From Gemmatimonadaceae bacterium (lineage in GTDB: Bacteria; Gemmatimonadota; Gemmatimonadetes; Gemmatimonadales; Gemmatimonadaceae), in contig JANWIF010000044.1 in the NCBI GenBank assembly GCA_025450035.1, positions 1-59,155 of the forward strand: DNA of 59,155 bases, written 5' to 3'. Each line of letters starts with the position of its first letter. Position 1 is the stretch's first letter. Made by a program: the position numbers and the translations under genes. Below are positions 16,159-25,167 of the stretch, one piece after another. Below the pieces are notes generated by a model that worked only from the letters and a program-made list of their open reading frames with translations, did not search any database and was not told the DNA's origin.

Positions 16159-16871
16159 GTCACACGGTCATCGTGTATGCCGTGGTGGCGGCGCTAGCCA
16201 ACGTACTTGGCGCCGCCGCGGTCACGTGGCGCGTTCGCTGGAGCGTCGCGGTGCTGGAGGCGCTCGTCGCGATCGCGGCAGGATTCATGATCTCGGTGTC
16301 GCTCACCGATATCTTTCCCCAGGCCATCGCGCGCACCGGACATCGCGGTGCGATCGCCGCGCTGATGGGTTATCTCCTGGTGCACTTCACGCAGCATACG
16401 CTGGCGCCGCATTTTCATTTCGGCGAAGAGACACACCAGGTATCCCGGTCGGTGAGCGTGTCGGCATTGGTCGGACTGTTGTTGCATACGTTCGTGGATG
16501 GCGTCGCGATCGCGTCGGCGTTCATGGTGAGTCGTTCGTTGGGGACGCTGGTGTTCGTGGCGATCGTCTTGCACAAGCTTCCTGAGGGTCTCGCGATTTC
16601 GAGCCTCTTCCTGGCGGCGGGAGCAGGGCGCCGTCGGGCGCTCTACGCCGGCGTTGCGTTGGGCGTGGCCACGGTGGCCGGTGCGCTGCTCACCGATAAT
16701 CTCGGTGTGCTCGCGGACTATGGGCTTGGCCTGTCGGCTGGAGTGACGTTGTACGTCGGCGCGTCCAATCTGGTACCGGAGTTTCAGGGGAAGCACGAGT
16801 GGCGGTTGCAACTCGCGTTCTTTGTGGGGTGCGGATTGTATTTTCTTGCGCGCTCAGCAGTGAGCGTCTGA
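16155..16871 (+). CDS. ZIP family metal transporter
   Basis: Integral membrane protein (238 aa, about 7-8 hydrophobic segments) of the ZIP zinc/iron/manganese permease family. The signature metal-site helices are present: HTFVDGVAIASAF near residue 113 (His, Asp) and LHKLPEGLAISSL near 138 (His, Pro, Glu). A histidine-rich loop HFTQHTLAPHFHFGEETH at about residues 76-93 probably binds metal. GTG start overlaps the upstream hypothetical gene. Substrate specificity cannot be read from sequence. Confidence 0.88.
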   Translation: MSHTVIVYAVVAALANVLGAAAVTWRVRWSVAVLEALVAIAAGFMISVSLTDIFPQAIARTGHRGAIAALMGYLLVHFTQHTLAPHFHFGEETHQVSRSVSVSALVGLLLHTFVDGVAIASAFMVSRSLGTLVFVAIVLHKLPEGLAISSLFLAAGAGRRRALYAGVALGVATVAGALLTDNLGVLADYGLGLSAGVTLYVGASNLVPEFQGKHEWRLQLAFFVGCGLYFLARSAVSV

Positions 16872-16873
16872 AC

Positions 16874-18238
16874 GTGGCTGGACGCGCGGGACGCCCGTCG
16901 CGCGGGCGCGCCGACCCGTCGCTCTTCACGCCGCCCGAGAGCGCGCAGCCCCTTGCGACGCGCATGCGCCCGCGTAGGCTCGATGATGTCGTTGGGCAGG
17001 AGCAACTACTCGGGCCCGGGTCGGCGCTGCGCACGGCCATCGAATCGGGAACCGTGGGCTCAATGATTTTCTGGGGTCCGCCGGGAACGGGCAAGACCAC
17101 GCTCGCGCTCTTGATCGCCCAGTACACAGACCGCGCGTTCGTTCCGTTCTCGGCGGTGACGGAGGGTGTGCCGCGCGTGCGCGAGATCGTCGCGGAAGCC
17201 GAGGATCGTCTCGCGACCACGGGTCGCGGCACCATCTTGTTCGTCGACGAAATCCATAGGCTCAATACCGCGCAGCAGGATGCGTTTCTCCCGCACGTGG
17301 AGCGCGGAACGATCACGCTCGTGGGTGCCACGACGGAGAATCCATCGTTCGAGATCAACGGCGCGCTGTTGTCGCGGTCGCGGGTGTTCGTGCTGCGCCC
17401 GCTCACGCCCGAGTCCATCGCGGCCGTCATCGTTCGCGCCGTTGCGCACCGCGAGCACGGACTGGGCGCGCTGCAGCTAACGATGGACGATGATGCCGCG
17501 CTGCTCATCGCCACCGAAGCGGACGGCGACGCGCGGCGCGCGCTGACGGCGGTCGAAGCCGCGGCGTCGCACGTGGGCCCGAACGGACGCATCACCGCCG
17601 CCGTGGCGCGCGAGGCCATGCAGCTTCGCTTCGCGCGCCACGACAAGGCGGGCGAGGAGCATTTCAACCTCTTGTCGGCGTATCACAAGTCACTGCGGGG
17701 AAGTGATCCGCAGGGCGCGTTATATTGGATGGCGCGCATGCTCGAAGGGGGCGAGGATCCGATGACCATCTTTCGCCGGGCGATCGCGATGGCCGCGGAG
17801 GATGTGGGGCTCGCCGATCCCAACGCGCTGCAACTGGCCGTGGCGGCGCGCGACGCGTATCACATGCTCGGCGCTCCGGAAGGGTACTTGCCGCTCGCCG
17901 AAATGACGATCTATCTCGCCACTGCGCCCAAGTCCAACAGCGCCAAGGCCGCGTTGGGCGCGGCGCTGGCGGCCGCGCGGGACACGCCGGCGGAACCGGT
18001 GCCGCTCCACATCCGCAACGCGCCGACGCCGCTCATGAAGGAACTGGGGTATGGGAAGGGGTATCAATATGCGCATGACGACCCCGACGCGTACCTCCCG
18101 CAAGAGTATCTTCCAGAACGCCTGCGCGACACGGTGCTTTACCAGCCCGGGCGCTTCGGCTTCGAGCGCGACATCGCCAAGCGCCTGGCGTGGTGGGCGG
18201 AGTTGAAGCACAAGGCACGTGATGATGCGCAGCCCTGA
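16874..18238 (+). CDS. rarA: Replication-associated recombination protein A (MgsA/RarA)
   Basis: AAA+ ATPase that acts at stalled or gapped replication forks. The 454-residue protein has Walker A GPPGTGKTTLAL near residue 65, Walker B ILFVDEIHRLN near 122, sensor 1 GATTENPSFEIN, arginine-finger region LLSRSRVFVLRPL, and the C-terminal tetramerisation domain with FNLLSAYHKSLRGSDPQGALYW and EYLPERLRD. The start is GTG 16874 because the zip gene ends at 16871 and the conserved domain begins soon after; the extended upstream frame overlaps the transporter. Confidence 0.93.
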   Translation: MAGRAGRPSRGRADPSLFTPPESAQPLATRMRPRRLDDVVGQEQLLGPGSALRTAIESGTVGSMIFWGPPGTGKTTLALLIAQYTDRAFVPFSAVTEGVPRVREIVAEAEDRLATTGRGTILFVDEIHRLNTAQQDAFLPHVERGTITLVGATTENPSFEINGALLSRSRVFVLRPLTPESIAAVIVRAVAHREHGLGALQLTMDDDAALLIATEADGDARRALTAVEAAASHVGPNGRITAAVAREAMQLRFARHDKAGEEHFNLLSAYHKSLRGSDPQGALYWMARMLEGGEDPMTIFRRAIAMAAEDVGLADPNALQLAVAARDAYHMLGAPEGYLPLAEMTIYLATAPKSNSAKAALGAALAAARDTPAEPVPLHIRNAPTPLMKELGYGKGYQYAHDDPDAYLPQEYLPERLRDTVLYQPGRFGFERDIAKRLAWWAELKHKARDDAQP

Positions 18239-18254
18239 CATGCGGAGGACGCGG

Positions 18255-18722
18255 ATGCGAAGGTTCGTGGCGCCATCGATCGTGGCCGCCGTGCTCGTCG
18301 GATGCGCGACGTTGGGCCGTGGTGCGTTCCAGAATCCTATCGTCAGCCTCAGGGACGTCCACGTGAACGGCGTCGGGCTGAACGGCGGCTCGGTGGACGT
18401 GGTCGTGGGCGTCTATAACCCCAACCACTACGACCTCAACGCTACGCGCATGACGTACCGCGTGTACGTGGACACCGTCGCGTTGGGCAACGGTGCCACG
18501 GATGTGCCCGCGAGCATTGGTGGCGGGGACTCCACCGAGGTCCATCTCCCGTTGAAGTTCACGTGGGCGGGGGTTGGTGCGTTGGGCCGAGAGTTGATCG
18601 GCACGGGAACCGTGACCTATCGGATCCTGGGCGACATGACGGTTGGCTCATCGTTAGGCACGTTCACGCTCCCGTACGATCGAACGGGCCGGTTCTCGAC
18701 CTTGGGCGGGCCCGGCCACTAA
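18255..18722 (+). CDS. LEA14/WHy-domain lipoprotein
   Basis: A 155-residue predicted lipoprotein: signal sequence with lipobox LVGC and cysteine at about residue 17, followed by a single LEA type 2 (LEA14) domain (FQNPIVSLRDVHVNGV, VVVGVYNPNHYDLNATRMTYRVYVD, with the typical N-P-N motif). The domain is associated with desiccation and membrane-surface stabilisation in plants; bacterial roles are unclear. ATG 18255 is chosen for its GGAGG at 18244-18248; other in-frame ATGs lie at 18219-18240. Likely anchored in the outer or inner membrane facing the periplasm. Confidence 0.75.
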   Translation: MRRFVAPSIVAAVLVGCATLGRGAFQNPIVSLRDVHVNGVGLNGGSVDVVVGVYNPNHYDLNATRMTYRVYVDTVALGNGATDVPASIGGGDSTEVHLPLKFTWAGVGALGRELIGTGTVTYRILGDMTVGSSLGTFTLPYDRTGRFSTLGGPGH

Positions 18723-18736
18723 ACCAGGAGTTCATC

Positions 18737-20035
18737 ATCTCGCGCGATCCGATCTCCCTCACTCCACCCGTCGAACGCGCCCTGCTCGTGGGCGCGCCGC
18801 CCAAGCGATCCGGCGCGCGGTACCAGCTCGCCGAGCATCTCGCCGAGCTCGCCGAGCTGGCTGATACGGCCGGCGCGCAGGTGGTTGGTGAAGTCACGCA
18901 GTTTCTGGAACGACCCAATCCCGCGACGTACCTGGGGAAGGGGAAGTTGGACGAGCTTGGCGCCGAAATCGAGCGAACCGGCGCGAGCCTGCTCATCTTC
19001 GATGACGAGCTGACGCCGGCGCAGGGGCGCAATATCGAGGAGTTGACGGGGAGGCGGGTAATGGACCGCGCGGAGCTGATCCTCGACATCTTCGCGACGC
19101 GGGCGCGGACGAGCGAAGCGCGACTGCAAGTCGAATTGGCGCAGCTCGAGTATATGCTGCCGCGGCTCACGCGGATGTGGACGCACTTGGAGAAGTTTCG
19201 CGGCGGCATCGGCATGCGGGGCCCGGGCGAAACACAGCTCGAGACGGACCGCCGGCTCATTGGCAACCGCATCCGCGTGCTGCGCGACCGACTGGCGGAC
19301 GTGCAGAAAGCGCGTGTCGTGCAGCGACAGGGACGTCGGAGCGAGTTTCGTGCGGCGCTGGTGGGGTATACCAACGTCGGCAAGTCGTCGATTCTGCGCG
19401 CGCTGGCAGGCGATCGCGAGGTCTTCGTGGAGAATCGGTTGTTCGCCACGCTCGACCCGCTCACGCGCTCCGTGCAGCTGGCCGATGGCACGCACGTGCT
19501 GCTCACCGACACGGTCGGCTTCATTCGAAAACTGCCGCACCATCTCGTGGCGTCGTTTCGCGCCACACTGGAAGAGGTGGGCGAGGCCGACCTGCTGCTC
19601 CACGTACTCGATGCCAGTCATCCGGCGTGGGAGGAACAGCGGCGGGTGGTGGATGGCGTGCTCACGGATCTGGAATTGCAGGAGCGGCCGGTGCTTCACG
19701 TGTTCAACAAGATCGACCGTCTGCCTCACGAGGAGCTGATCGCGCTGGAGCACCGGGTGTCGGCGCTCGTGCCCAACTCCGTGTTCGTATCGGCCGTGGC
19801 CGATGACGGGCTGGAGCCGTTGCGGCGCGCGCTCCTCGCCGCGACCCGTCGTGAACGGCCGCTGATCCACGTACGGCTGCCGCTCTCCGATGGAAAATTG
19901 CTGGCCGAGCTGCACCAGCACGGCGTGGTGATCGAGCAGCGCGCTGAAGGGGACGAGTGGATCGTGACGGCGCGCGTGGATGCCGTGACCGCGGCACGAC
20001 TGGAGCGGCAGGGTGCGGTGGTATCGACCGCCTAA
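18737..20035 (+). CDS. hflX: Ribosome-associated GTPase HflX, with a non-canonical start codon
   Basis: GTPase that binds 50S subunits and splits stalled ribosomes. The HflX N-terminal domain begins ERALLVGAPPKR, with TYLGKGKLDELG and GPGETQLETDRR before the G domain: Walker A GYTNVGKSS near residue 215, switch I T, DTVGFIRKLPHHLVASF (G3) and NKID (G4). No ATG, GTG or TTG lies in frame between the upstream stop (18722) and the conserved region. AGGAG at 18726-18730 sits 6 nt from ATC at 18737, which I take as the start; an ATC at 18734 is also possible. Stop TAA overlaps the stop of the convergent next gene. Confidence 0.9.
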   Translation: MSRDPISLTPPVERALLVGAPPKRSGARYQLAEHLAELAELADTAGAQVVGEVTQFLERPNPATYLGKGKLDELGAEIERTGASLLIFDDELTPAQGRNIEELTGRRVMDRAELILDIFATRARTSEARLQVELAQLEYMLPRLTRMWTHLEKFRGGIGMRGPGETQLETDRRLIGNRIRVLRDRLADVQKARVVQRQGRRSEFRAALVGYTNVGKSSILRALAGDREVFVENRLFATLDPLTRSVQLADGTHVLLTDTVGFIRKLPHHLVASFRATLEEVGEADLLLHVLDASHPAWEEQRRVVDGVLTDLELQERPVLHVFNKIDRLPHEELIALEHRVSALVPNSVFVSAVADDGLEPLRRALLAATRRERPLIHVRLPLSDGKLLAELHQHGVVIEQRAEGDEWIVTARVDAVTAARLERQGAVVSTA

Positions 20036-21825
20036 CCTACGGGGGTCGGGCGCTGCACGGTCGGGTACTCCGGCATATCGTACGGGTCGGCGTCGGGCGC
20101 GAGCACGGGCTCGGGCGCATCGGTGAGGCGCTGCTCCCAGACGGCGCGCAGCATGGTGATGGCGCCCTCGGGGCACCTGGGCACGCAGATGCCGCAGCGC
20201 GTGCACAGGTCGGGGTCAAGGCGCAGCTGCTTCGGCGGACCGGGCTGCATCTGAAACGCGCCCACGGGACACGCGCTGACGCACTTTCCGCACGACGTGC
20301 ATGCCTCGTCCACCACCGGCAGCACGGTGCAGTCGAGGCACCGTATCGCTTCGCGCGCCATGTCGGCCGCGGCGCGCGAAGCGGCGGCCGAGAACGGATC
20401 GATTGCCGGCGGCGCGTGCACTATCCCGTCGAGCGGGGGCGTGCCTAACGAGCGGGCCGCGCGCGCGCCGTCCCAGTCATCCGCCTCGACCCAGGCCGAC
20501 GCGATCGCGACCCGCACCGGATGCCCCGTCAGTGCGCCGTGGATGTCCCACGCGGCACGCTTGCCGTCGGCGGTGGCGTGCGCCACGGAGCGGTGGCCGA
20601 AAGCACACGCCCCACCGGCCCACACGCCGAACATCGACGTCTGCATCGTCTCGGCATCCGCGACGATCAACCCGTTGCCATCGAGGGCCAGATCAGGAGC
20701 AAAGCGCTGGGCGTCGGGGGCCCGCGCGCCGGCTGTGACCACTGCGTCGCACGCCAATATCTTCGCCGCACGATCCGCGGGACGCGCGATCTCGACGCCA
20801 CTCAACATCCCGCTTTCATCGGCGAGCCAGTCGCGCGCGGTCCATCCGGCGTGTATGACGATGCCTTCGTTGCGTGCGGCCGCGATCCACGGTGCGGAGA
20901 CAATCGCATCTTCCAGCTCGTGCTCGAGCACGAGGTGCACGTGCGGCAGCGTGCGTTCATCGCGCGCCGCACGGCGCACGATCAGACGCGCGGCATCGAG
21001 CGCGAGATCTCCGTCGCCCGCAACGACGATCGTTCCGCCGAGCGGCTCATCGGTCTCGAGCACGTGCAGCGCGTCCACCACCTGCGGATGTTCGGGCCGA
21101 TCGGGGAACATGGACGCACGTGGCGCGGAGGCACCCACGGCAAGGAACACCGCGTCGAACTCACCGGCCAGAAGGGCGCGGAGATCGCCGGTGCCTTGGA
21201 TCGCATAGCGTCCCTGGAACTCGATGCCCATACTCAGCACAGCGGCACATTCGGCTCGCGCGCTGGCCACCGAAAAGCGAAACGCGGGGAGAGCGGCCGT
21301 CAGCAATCCTCCCGGCTCGTCGGCGGCGTCGAACACCGTGCAGCGATGTCCGAGGAGTACCAGGTCGTGTGCGCAACCCAGGCCGGCCGCGCCGGCGCCG
21401 ACGACGGCCACTCGGGTGTTGGCGCGCGGTGCTCGAATAGCCGCCTCGGGAGTGAGGCCAACCAAACCCGCTACCGAGCGCGCATCGTGAGCGGAAGTGC
21501 AGGGACCGTGGCCGGTGACCAGCCGTGGCGGTTGAAACGCAGCAGCGTGGGCCTCGAGCGTCGCGATGGCTACGGGCGCGCCAAAGTATCGTCGGCGGCA
21601 ACTGTGCTCGCACGGGGCATGGCAGCCGTGACCACAGGTGCTGGCAAACGGGTTTGCGCTGCGCGCCAAGCGCCACGCGGACTCGCGGTCGCGGCGCTCG
21701 ATCGCCGCGGTGAGGGCGGGCACGTCGACGCCGAGCGGGCAGCCGTAGCCGTGGGCACAGGGCACGAGCGTGTCCAGGGCCGGCGATGCGAGGGGGAGGG
21801 GGTAGCTCTTCGCTTGAACGGTCAC
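20032..21825 (-). CDS. GltD-like FAD/NAD(P) oxidoreductase with ferredoxin domain
   Basis: A 597-residue iron-sulfur flavoprotein related to the glutamate synthase small subunit. Order: N-terminal cysteine-rich Fe-S segment (C-x4-C and CGHGCHAPCEHSC), FAD-binding GAGAAGLGCAHDL, GltD-type oxidoreductase core with a second nucleotide site (VAGDGDLALDAA), then a C-terminal 2[4Fe-4S] ferredoxin domain (CTSCGKCVSACP, CTRCGICVPRCP). The partner could be a glutamate synthase large subunit, a pyruvate/2-oxoacid oxidoreductase, or none; none is in the window. Start GTG 21825 is preceded by a TAACCG-like -10 at 21833-21838. Both strands' stops coincide with the hflX end. Confidence 0.75.
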   Translation of the reverse strand: MTVQAKSYPLPLASPALDTLVPCAHGYGCPLGVDVPALTAAIERRDRESAWRLARSANPFASTCGHGCHAPCEHSCRRRYFGAPVAIATLEAHAAAFQPPRLVTGHGPCTSAHDARSVAGLVGLTPEAAIRAPRANTRVAVVGAGAAGLGCAHDLVLLGHRCTVFDAADEPGGLLTAALPAFRFSVASARAECAAVLSMGIEFQGRYAIQGTGDLRALLAGEFDAVFLAVGASAPRASMFPDRPEHPQVVDALHVLETDEPLGGTIVVAGDGDLALDAARLIVRRAARDERTLPHVHLVLEHELEDAIVSAPWIAAARNEGIVIHAGWTARDWLADESGMLSGVEIARPADRAAKILACDAVVTAGARAPDAQRFAPDLALDGNGLIVADAETMQTSMFGVWAGGACAFGHRSVAHATADGKRAAWDIHGALTGHPVRVAIASAWVEADDWDGARAARSLGTPPLDGIVHAPPAIDPFSAAASRAAADMAREAIRCLDCTVLPVVDEACTSCGKCVSACPVGAFQMQPGPPKQLRLDPDLCTRCGICVPRCPEGAITMLRAVWEQRLTDAPEPVLAPDADPYDMPEYPTVQRPTPVG

Positions 21826-22068
21826 TGAGCTTCGGTTATGTTCGAGCGATTGGCCGGCATGCACGAGAACATTCGTGCGCGGCGAGGACGTTGCCGGGTT
21901 TGGGCGCCGGCGGTACAGGAGAATGACTGTTCAAACGCCCTCCGGGTTACGGTGCATTGTTGTCCGGCGTCCGGGACATGCACGCCTCTACGAAACCGCG
22001 CCGCGGGGTGCAGTTGCCACCGCGCGGCGCGTGACATCGGGTCCTCCTCAACTGGTCAACTGCCGCTC

Positions 22069-23406
22069 ATGAGTACTTTCGAGGCGCTGTCGGACAAGAT
22101 CGCCAAACGGCAGGTGGTGTGTGGCGTAGTCGGACTCGGCTACGTGGGACTTCCGCTGGCCGTGGAAATGGGGAAGGCGGGGCTGCGGGTGGTGGGCGTG
22201 GAGAAATCGCAGCGTGTCGTGGAGCTGGTGCAGGCGGGGGGGAGCCACATCAAGGATGTGGCCGCGAAGGACGTGTCCGCGTTGCGGCGCGCCGGCCTGC
22301 TCGAGGCTACGCTGGACATGCGGCGCCTTGCCGAGTGCGACGTCATCTCCATCTGTGTTCCTACCCCGTTAGGCAAGACGAAGGACCCGGACATGTCGTT
22401 TGTGGTTACCGCCACCGAAGCAGTGGCCGAGGCGCTGCGGCCCGGACAGTTGATCGTCCTCGAGTCGACCACGTATCCGGGCACGACGCGTGAAGTGTTG
22501 CTGCCCACGTTCGAGAAGCAGGGCTTCACGGTGGGGGAAGATTTCTTTCTTTGCTTCTCTCCCGAGCGTGTGGACCCCGGCAACGCGCGCTGGCACACCA
22601 AGAATACGCCCAAGGTGTTAGGCGGCATCACGCCCGGCTGCACGCAGCTGGGGAAGCAGGTGTACGAGCTGTTCATCGACGAGGTGGTACCGGTGAGCTC
22701 CCCCGAAGCCGCCGAGCTCACCAAGCTGCTCGAAAACACCTTTCGCATGATCAACATCGGCCTCGTGAACGAGATGGCGATGATCTGCGACAAGTTAGGC
22801 GTGAGCGTGTGGGAAGTGATCGACGCCGCGAGCACGAAGCCGTTCGGCTTCATGAAGTTCACGCCCGGCCCGGGACTGGGCGGGCACTGTATTCCCCTGG
22901 ATCCCCACTATCTCGCGTGGAAGATGCGCACGCTCCACTACAAGACGCGGATGATCGAGCTAGCGGGCGAGATCAACACCGAGATGCCGGCGTTCTGGGT
23001 GGGGAAGGTGGCCGATGCGCTCAACGACGTCGGCAAACCGATGCGCGGGGCGCGGGTTTTGGTGATCGGGGTGGCGTACAAGAAGGACGTCGACGACCTG
23101 CGTGAATCGCCGGCGCTCGACGTCCTGGATCTGCTGGTCCGGAAAGGGGTGAAGGTCCAGTATCACGATCCCTACATTCCCGAGATCGTCGAGGATGGTC
23201 ATACTCCGGCGGGCGCCGTCGGGCGATCGGCGCCGCTCACCGACGAAGCGCTGCGGAGCGCGGACGCCGTGATGATCGTCACGGATCATTCGAGCATCGA
23301 TTACAAGCGGGTGGGCCGATTGGCATCGATCGTCATCGATACGCGGAACGCCAACGGTGCGCCGGCTCCGGCGCGCCGTCCGGAGCCGGCGGTGGCGCGG
23401 AGCTGA
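22069..23406 (+). CDS. wbpA: UDP-sugar 6-dehydrogenase, WbpA/UDP-GlcNAc type
   Basis: NAD-dependent oxidation of a UDP-hexose(amine) to the uronic acid. The 445-residue protein has the Rossmann motif VVGLGYVGLPLAVEMGKAG (residues about 19-37), the middle domain (TKLLENTFRMINIGLVNEM), the catalytic Cys loop LGGHCIPLDPHYL near residue 270, and a C-terminal UDP-binding domain with RVLVIGVAYKKDVDDLRESPAL. With a WbpB-like and a WbpD-like gene following, UDP-GlcNAc is the likeliest substrate. UDP-glucose or UDP-mannose(NAc) dehydrogenases are alternatives. ATG 22069 is used; the longer frame into the upstream intergenic region lacks conserved sequence. Confidence 0.88.
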   Translation: MSTFEALSDKIAKRQVVCGVVGLGYVGLPLAVEMGKAGLRVVGVEKSQRVVELVQAGGSHIKDVAAKDVSALRRAGLLEATLDMRRLAECDVISICVPTPLGKTKDPDMSFVVTATEAVAEALRPGQLIVLESTTYPGTTREVLLPTFEKQGFTVGEDFFLCFSPERVDPGNARWHTKNTPKVLGGITPGCTQLGKQVYELFIDEVVPVSSPEAAELTKLLENTFRMINIGLVNEMAMICDKLGVSVWEVIDAASTKPFGFMKFTPGPGLGGHCIPLDPHYLAWKMRTLHYKTRMIELAGEINTEMPAFWVGKVADALNDVGKPMRGARVLVIGVAYKKDVDDLRESPALDVLDLLVRKGVKVQYHDPYIPEIVEDGHTPAGAVGRSAPLTDEALRSADAVMIVTDHSSIDYKRVGRLASIVIDTRNANGAPAPARRPEPAVARS

Positions 23407-23417
23407 GGCGAAGAGAT

Positions 23418-24524
23418 ATGAGCGTCAAGGCAGCGGGGGATGGGGGCCAGCGCCCGTTTCGCATCGCGCTCGTGGGATGTGGACGGATCAGCGAGCGCCA
23501 TTTCGAGGCCATCGCCGCCATGCCGGCGCTCCGGTTAGTCGCGGTATGCGACGAGGTTGCGGAGCGGGCGCGCCAGGCGGGCGAGAAGATGAGCGTCCCG
23601 TTCTACACCAATCTGGCGACCATGTTGGCCGAGGCGCCTGCCGATATCGTGGCCGTGTGCACGCCGAGCGGGTTGCATCCGCGGCACGGCATCATGGCCG
23701 CCAAAGCCGGCGCGCACGTGATCTGCGAGAAGCCCATCGCCACGCGGCTCGAGGAAGCCGATGCGCTCGTGTACGCCTGCGATCAGGCGGGCGTCTACCT
23801 GTTCGTGGTGAAGCAGAACCGGCTCAATCCCGCCATTCAACTGCTCAAGCGGTCCATCGATCTCGGGCGGTTCGGGCGGATCTATCTGGCCAACACGACG
23901 GTGCGCTGGCAGCGGCCACAGTCGTACTACGACATGGCGCCGTGGCGCGGCACGTGGGAGTTTGACGGCGGCGCGTTCATGAATCAGGCGAGCCACTACG
24001 TGGATATGATCCAGTGGCTCGTCGGCCCTGTTGAGTCGGTGTCCGCCAAGACCGCAACGCTCGCGCGCCGCATCGAGAGCGAGGACACCGGGGTGGCGAT
24101 CCTTCGGTTCCGGAGCGGTGCGTTAGGCACGATCGAAGTCACAATGCTCGCGTACCCGCGCAATCTCGAAGGGTCGGTGACCATCATCGGCGAGCAGGGG
24201 AGTGTGAAGGTGGGCGGCACGGCGCTCAACCGGATCGAGACGTGGGAGTTCGCCATCTATCACGACATCGATCGCGAGGCCGAGCTCCTGCGCGGCGCGC
24301 CGAACCCGCTGTCGGTGTACGGGTCGGGACACAAGCCATACTACGAGAACGTGGTGAACGTGTTGCGCGGCGATTCGGCGCCCGACACCGATGGACGGGA
24401 AGGGCGGAAATCGCTCGAGCTCATTCTGGGGATCTACGAGTCCGCGCGCGCCGAGCGCGAGATTGCGCTGCCGTTGCGCGCGTTTCCGCCCGACCACGAG
24501 ACCAGCGGCGGTCGTCGCTCGTGA
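23418..24524 (+). CDS. wbpB: Gfo/Idh/MocA family oxidoreductase, WbpB-like
   Basis: NAD(P)-dependent sugar oxidoreductase. The 368-residue protein has [14 protein letters not shown] near residue 17, the [12 protein letters not shown] motif (EKP) near 97, and [22 protein letters not shown] with the catalytic His near 180. In Pseudomonas WbpB oxidises UDP-GlcNAcA at C3 for later amination. ATG 23418 starts 12 nt after wbpA; the next gene starts with GTGA overlap. The sugar product is an inference from the wbpA/wbpD context. Confidence 0.83.
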   Translation: MSVKAAGDGGQRPFRIALVGCGRISERHFEAIAAMPALRLVAVCDEVAERARQAGEKMSVPFYTNLATMLAEAPADIVAVCTPSGLHPRHGIMAAKAGAHVICEKPIATRLEEADALVYACDQAGVYLFVVKQNRLNPAIQLLKRSIDLGRFGRIYLANTTVRWQRPQSYYDMAPWRGTWEFDGGAFMNQASHYVDMIQWLVGPVESVSAKTATLARRIESEDTGVAILRFRSGALGTIEVTMLAYPRNLEGSVTIIGEQGSVKVGGTALNRIETWEFAIYHDIDREAELLRGAPNPLSVYGSGHKPYYENVVNVLRGDSAPDTDGREGRKSLELILGIYESARAEREIALPLRAFPPDHETSGGRRS

Positions 24525-25132
24525 GCCAGATGCGCGACCTGCCGGGCGGCGCGCGGGCACACGAATCGAGCTACGTGGACGAGGGCGCGATAGTGGGTGC
24601 GGGCACGATCATCTGGCATTTCTGCCACGTGATGTCGGGCGCCGTGATCGGTGAGCGGTGCAGTCTGGGCCAGAACGTGGTCGTGATGCCGCGGGTCACG
24701 CTTGGCTGCAACGTGAAAGTCCAAAACAACGTGAGTCTGTACGAAGGCGTGCGGTGCGAGGACGACGTGTTTCTCGGGCCGTCGATGGTGTTCACCAACG
24801 TCATCAATCCACGCAGCCACGTGTCGCGCAAACACGAGTATCGGGAGACGCTCGTGCGGCGCGGGGCATCCATTGGCGCCAATGCGACCGTGGTGTGCGG
24901 CAACACGTTAGGCGAGTTTGCATTCGTCGGGGCCGGGGCCGTGGTGACGCGAGAGGTGCCGGCGTATGCGCTGGTGGTGGGCGTCCCGGCACGCGTGAGC
25001 GGATGGGTGTGTCAGTGCGGGGAAAGGCTCCCGCTGCCGGCGCGCGTCGCGGTGCGGACCATGGTGCAGTGCGCCGCGTGCGGCGAGCGGTACGAGGCGG
25101 AGGGACAGATCGTCAGGCGCGCCGATGCGTGA
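24521..25132 (+). CDS. wbpD: Left-handed beta-helix N-acetyltransferase, WbpD-like
   Basis: A 203-residue hexapeptide-repeat acetyltransferase, likely acetyl-CoA:UDP-amino-uronate N-acetyltransferase. Hexapeptide turns are visible ([45 protein letters not shown]), followed by [17 protein letters not shown] and [40 protein letters not shown]. The C-terminus carries an unusual zinc-ribbon-like pair, CQC...CAACGERY (residues about 159-184). GTG 24521 overlaps the wbpB stop; ATG 24530 is an alternative. A WbpE aminotransferase is absent from the operon. Confidence 0.83.
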   Translation: MSQMRDLPGGARAHESSYVDEGAIVGAGTIIWHFCHVMSGAVIGERCSLGQNVVVMPRVTLGCNVKVQNNVSLYEGVRCEDDVFLGPSMVFTNVINPRSHVSRKHEYRETLVRRGASIGANATVVCGNTLGEFAFVGAGAVVTREVPAYALVVGVPARVSGWVCQCGERLPLPARVAVRTMVQCAACGERYEAEGQIVRRADA

Positions 25133-25167
25133 CGCGGGAATCGACCGCTCCCGTTCGCCGCATGCCG

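Noticed and set aside
21838..22068. N-terminal extension of the UDP-sugar dehydrogenase
   Set aside because: The extra ~77 residues are Cys/Arg-rich and not family-like; ATG 22069 precedes the conserved Rossmann start.
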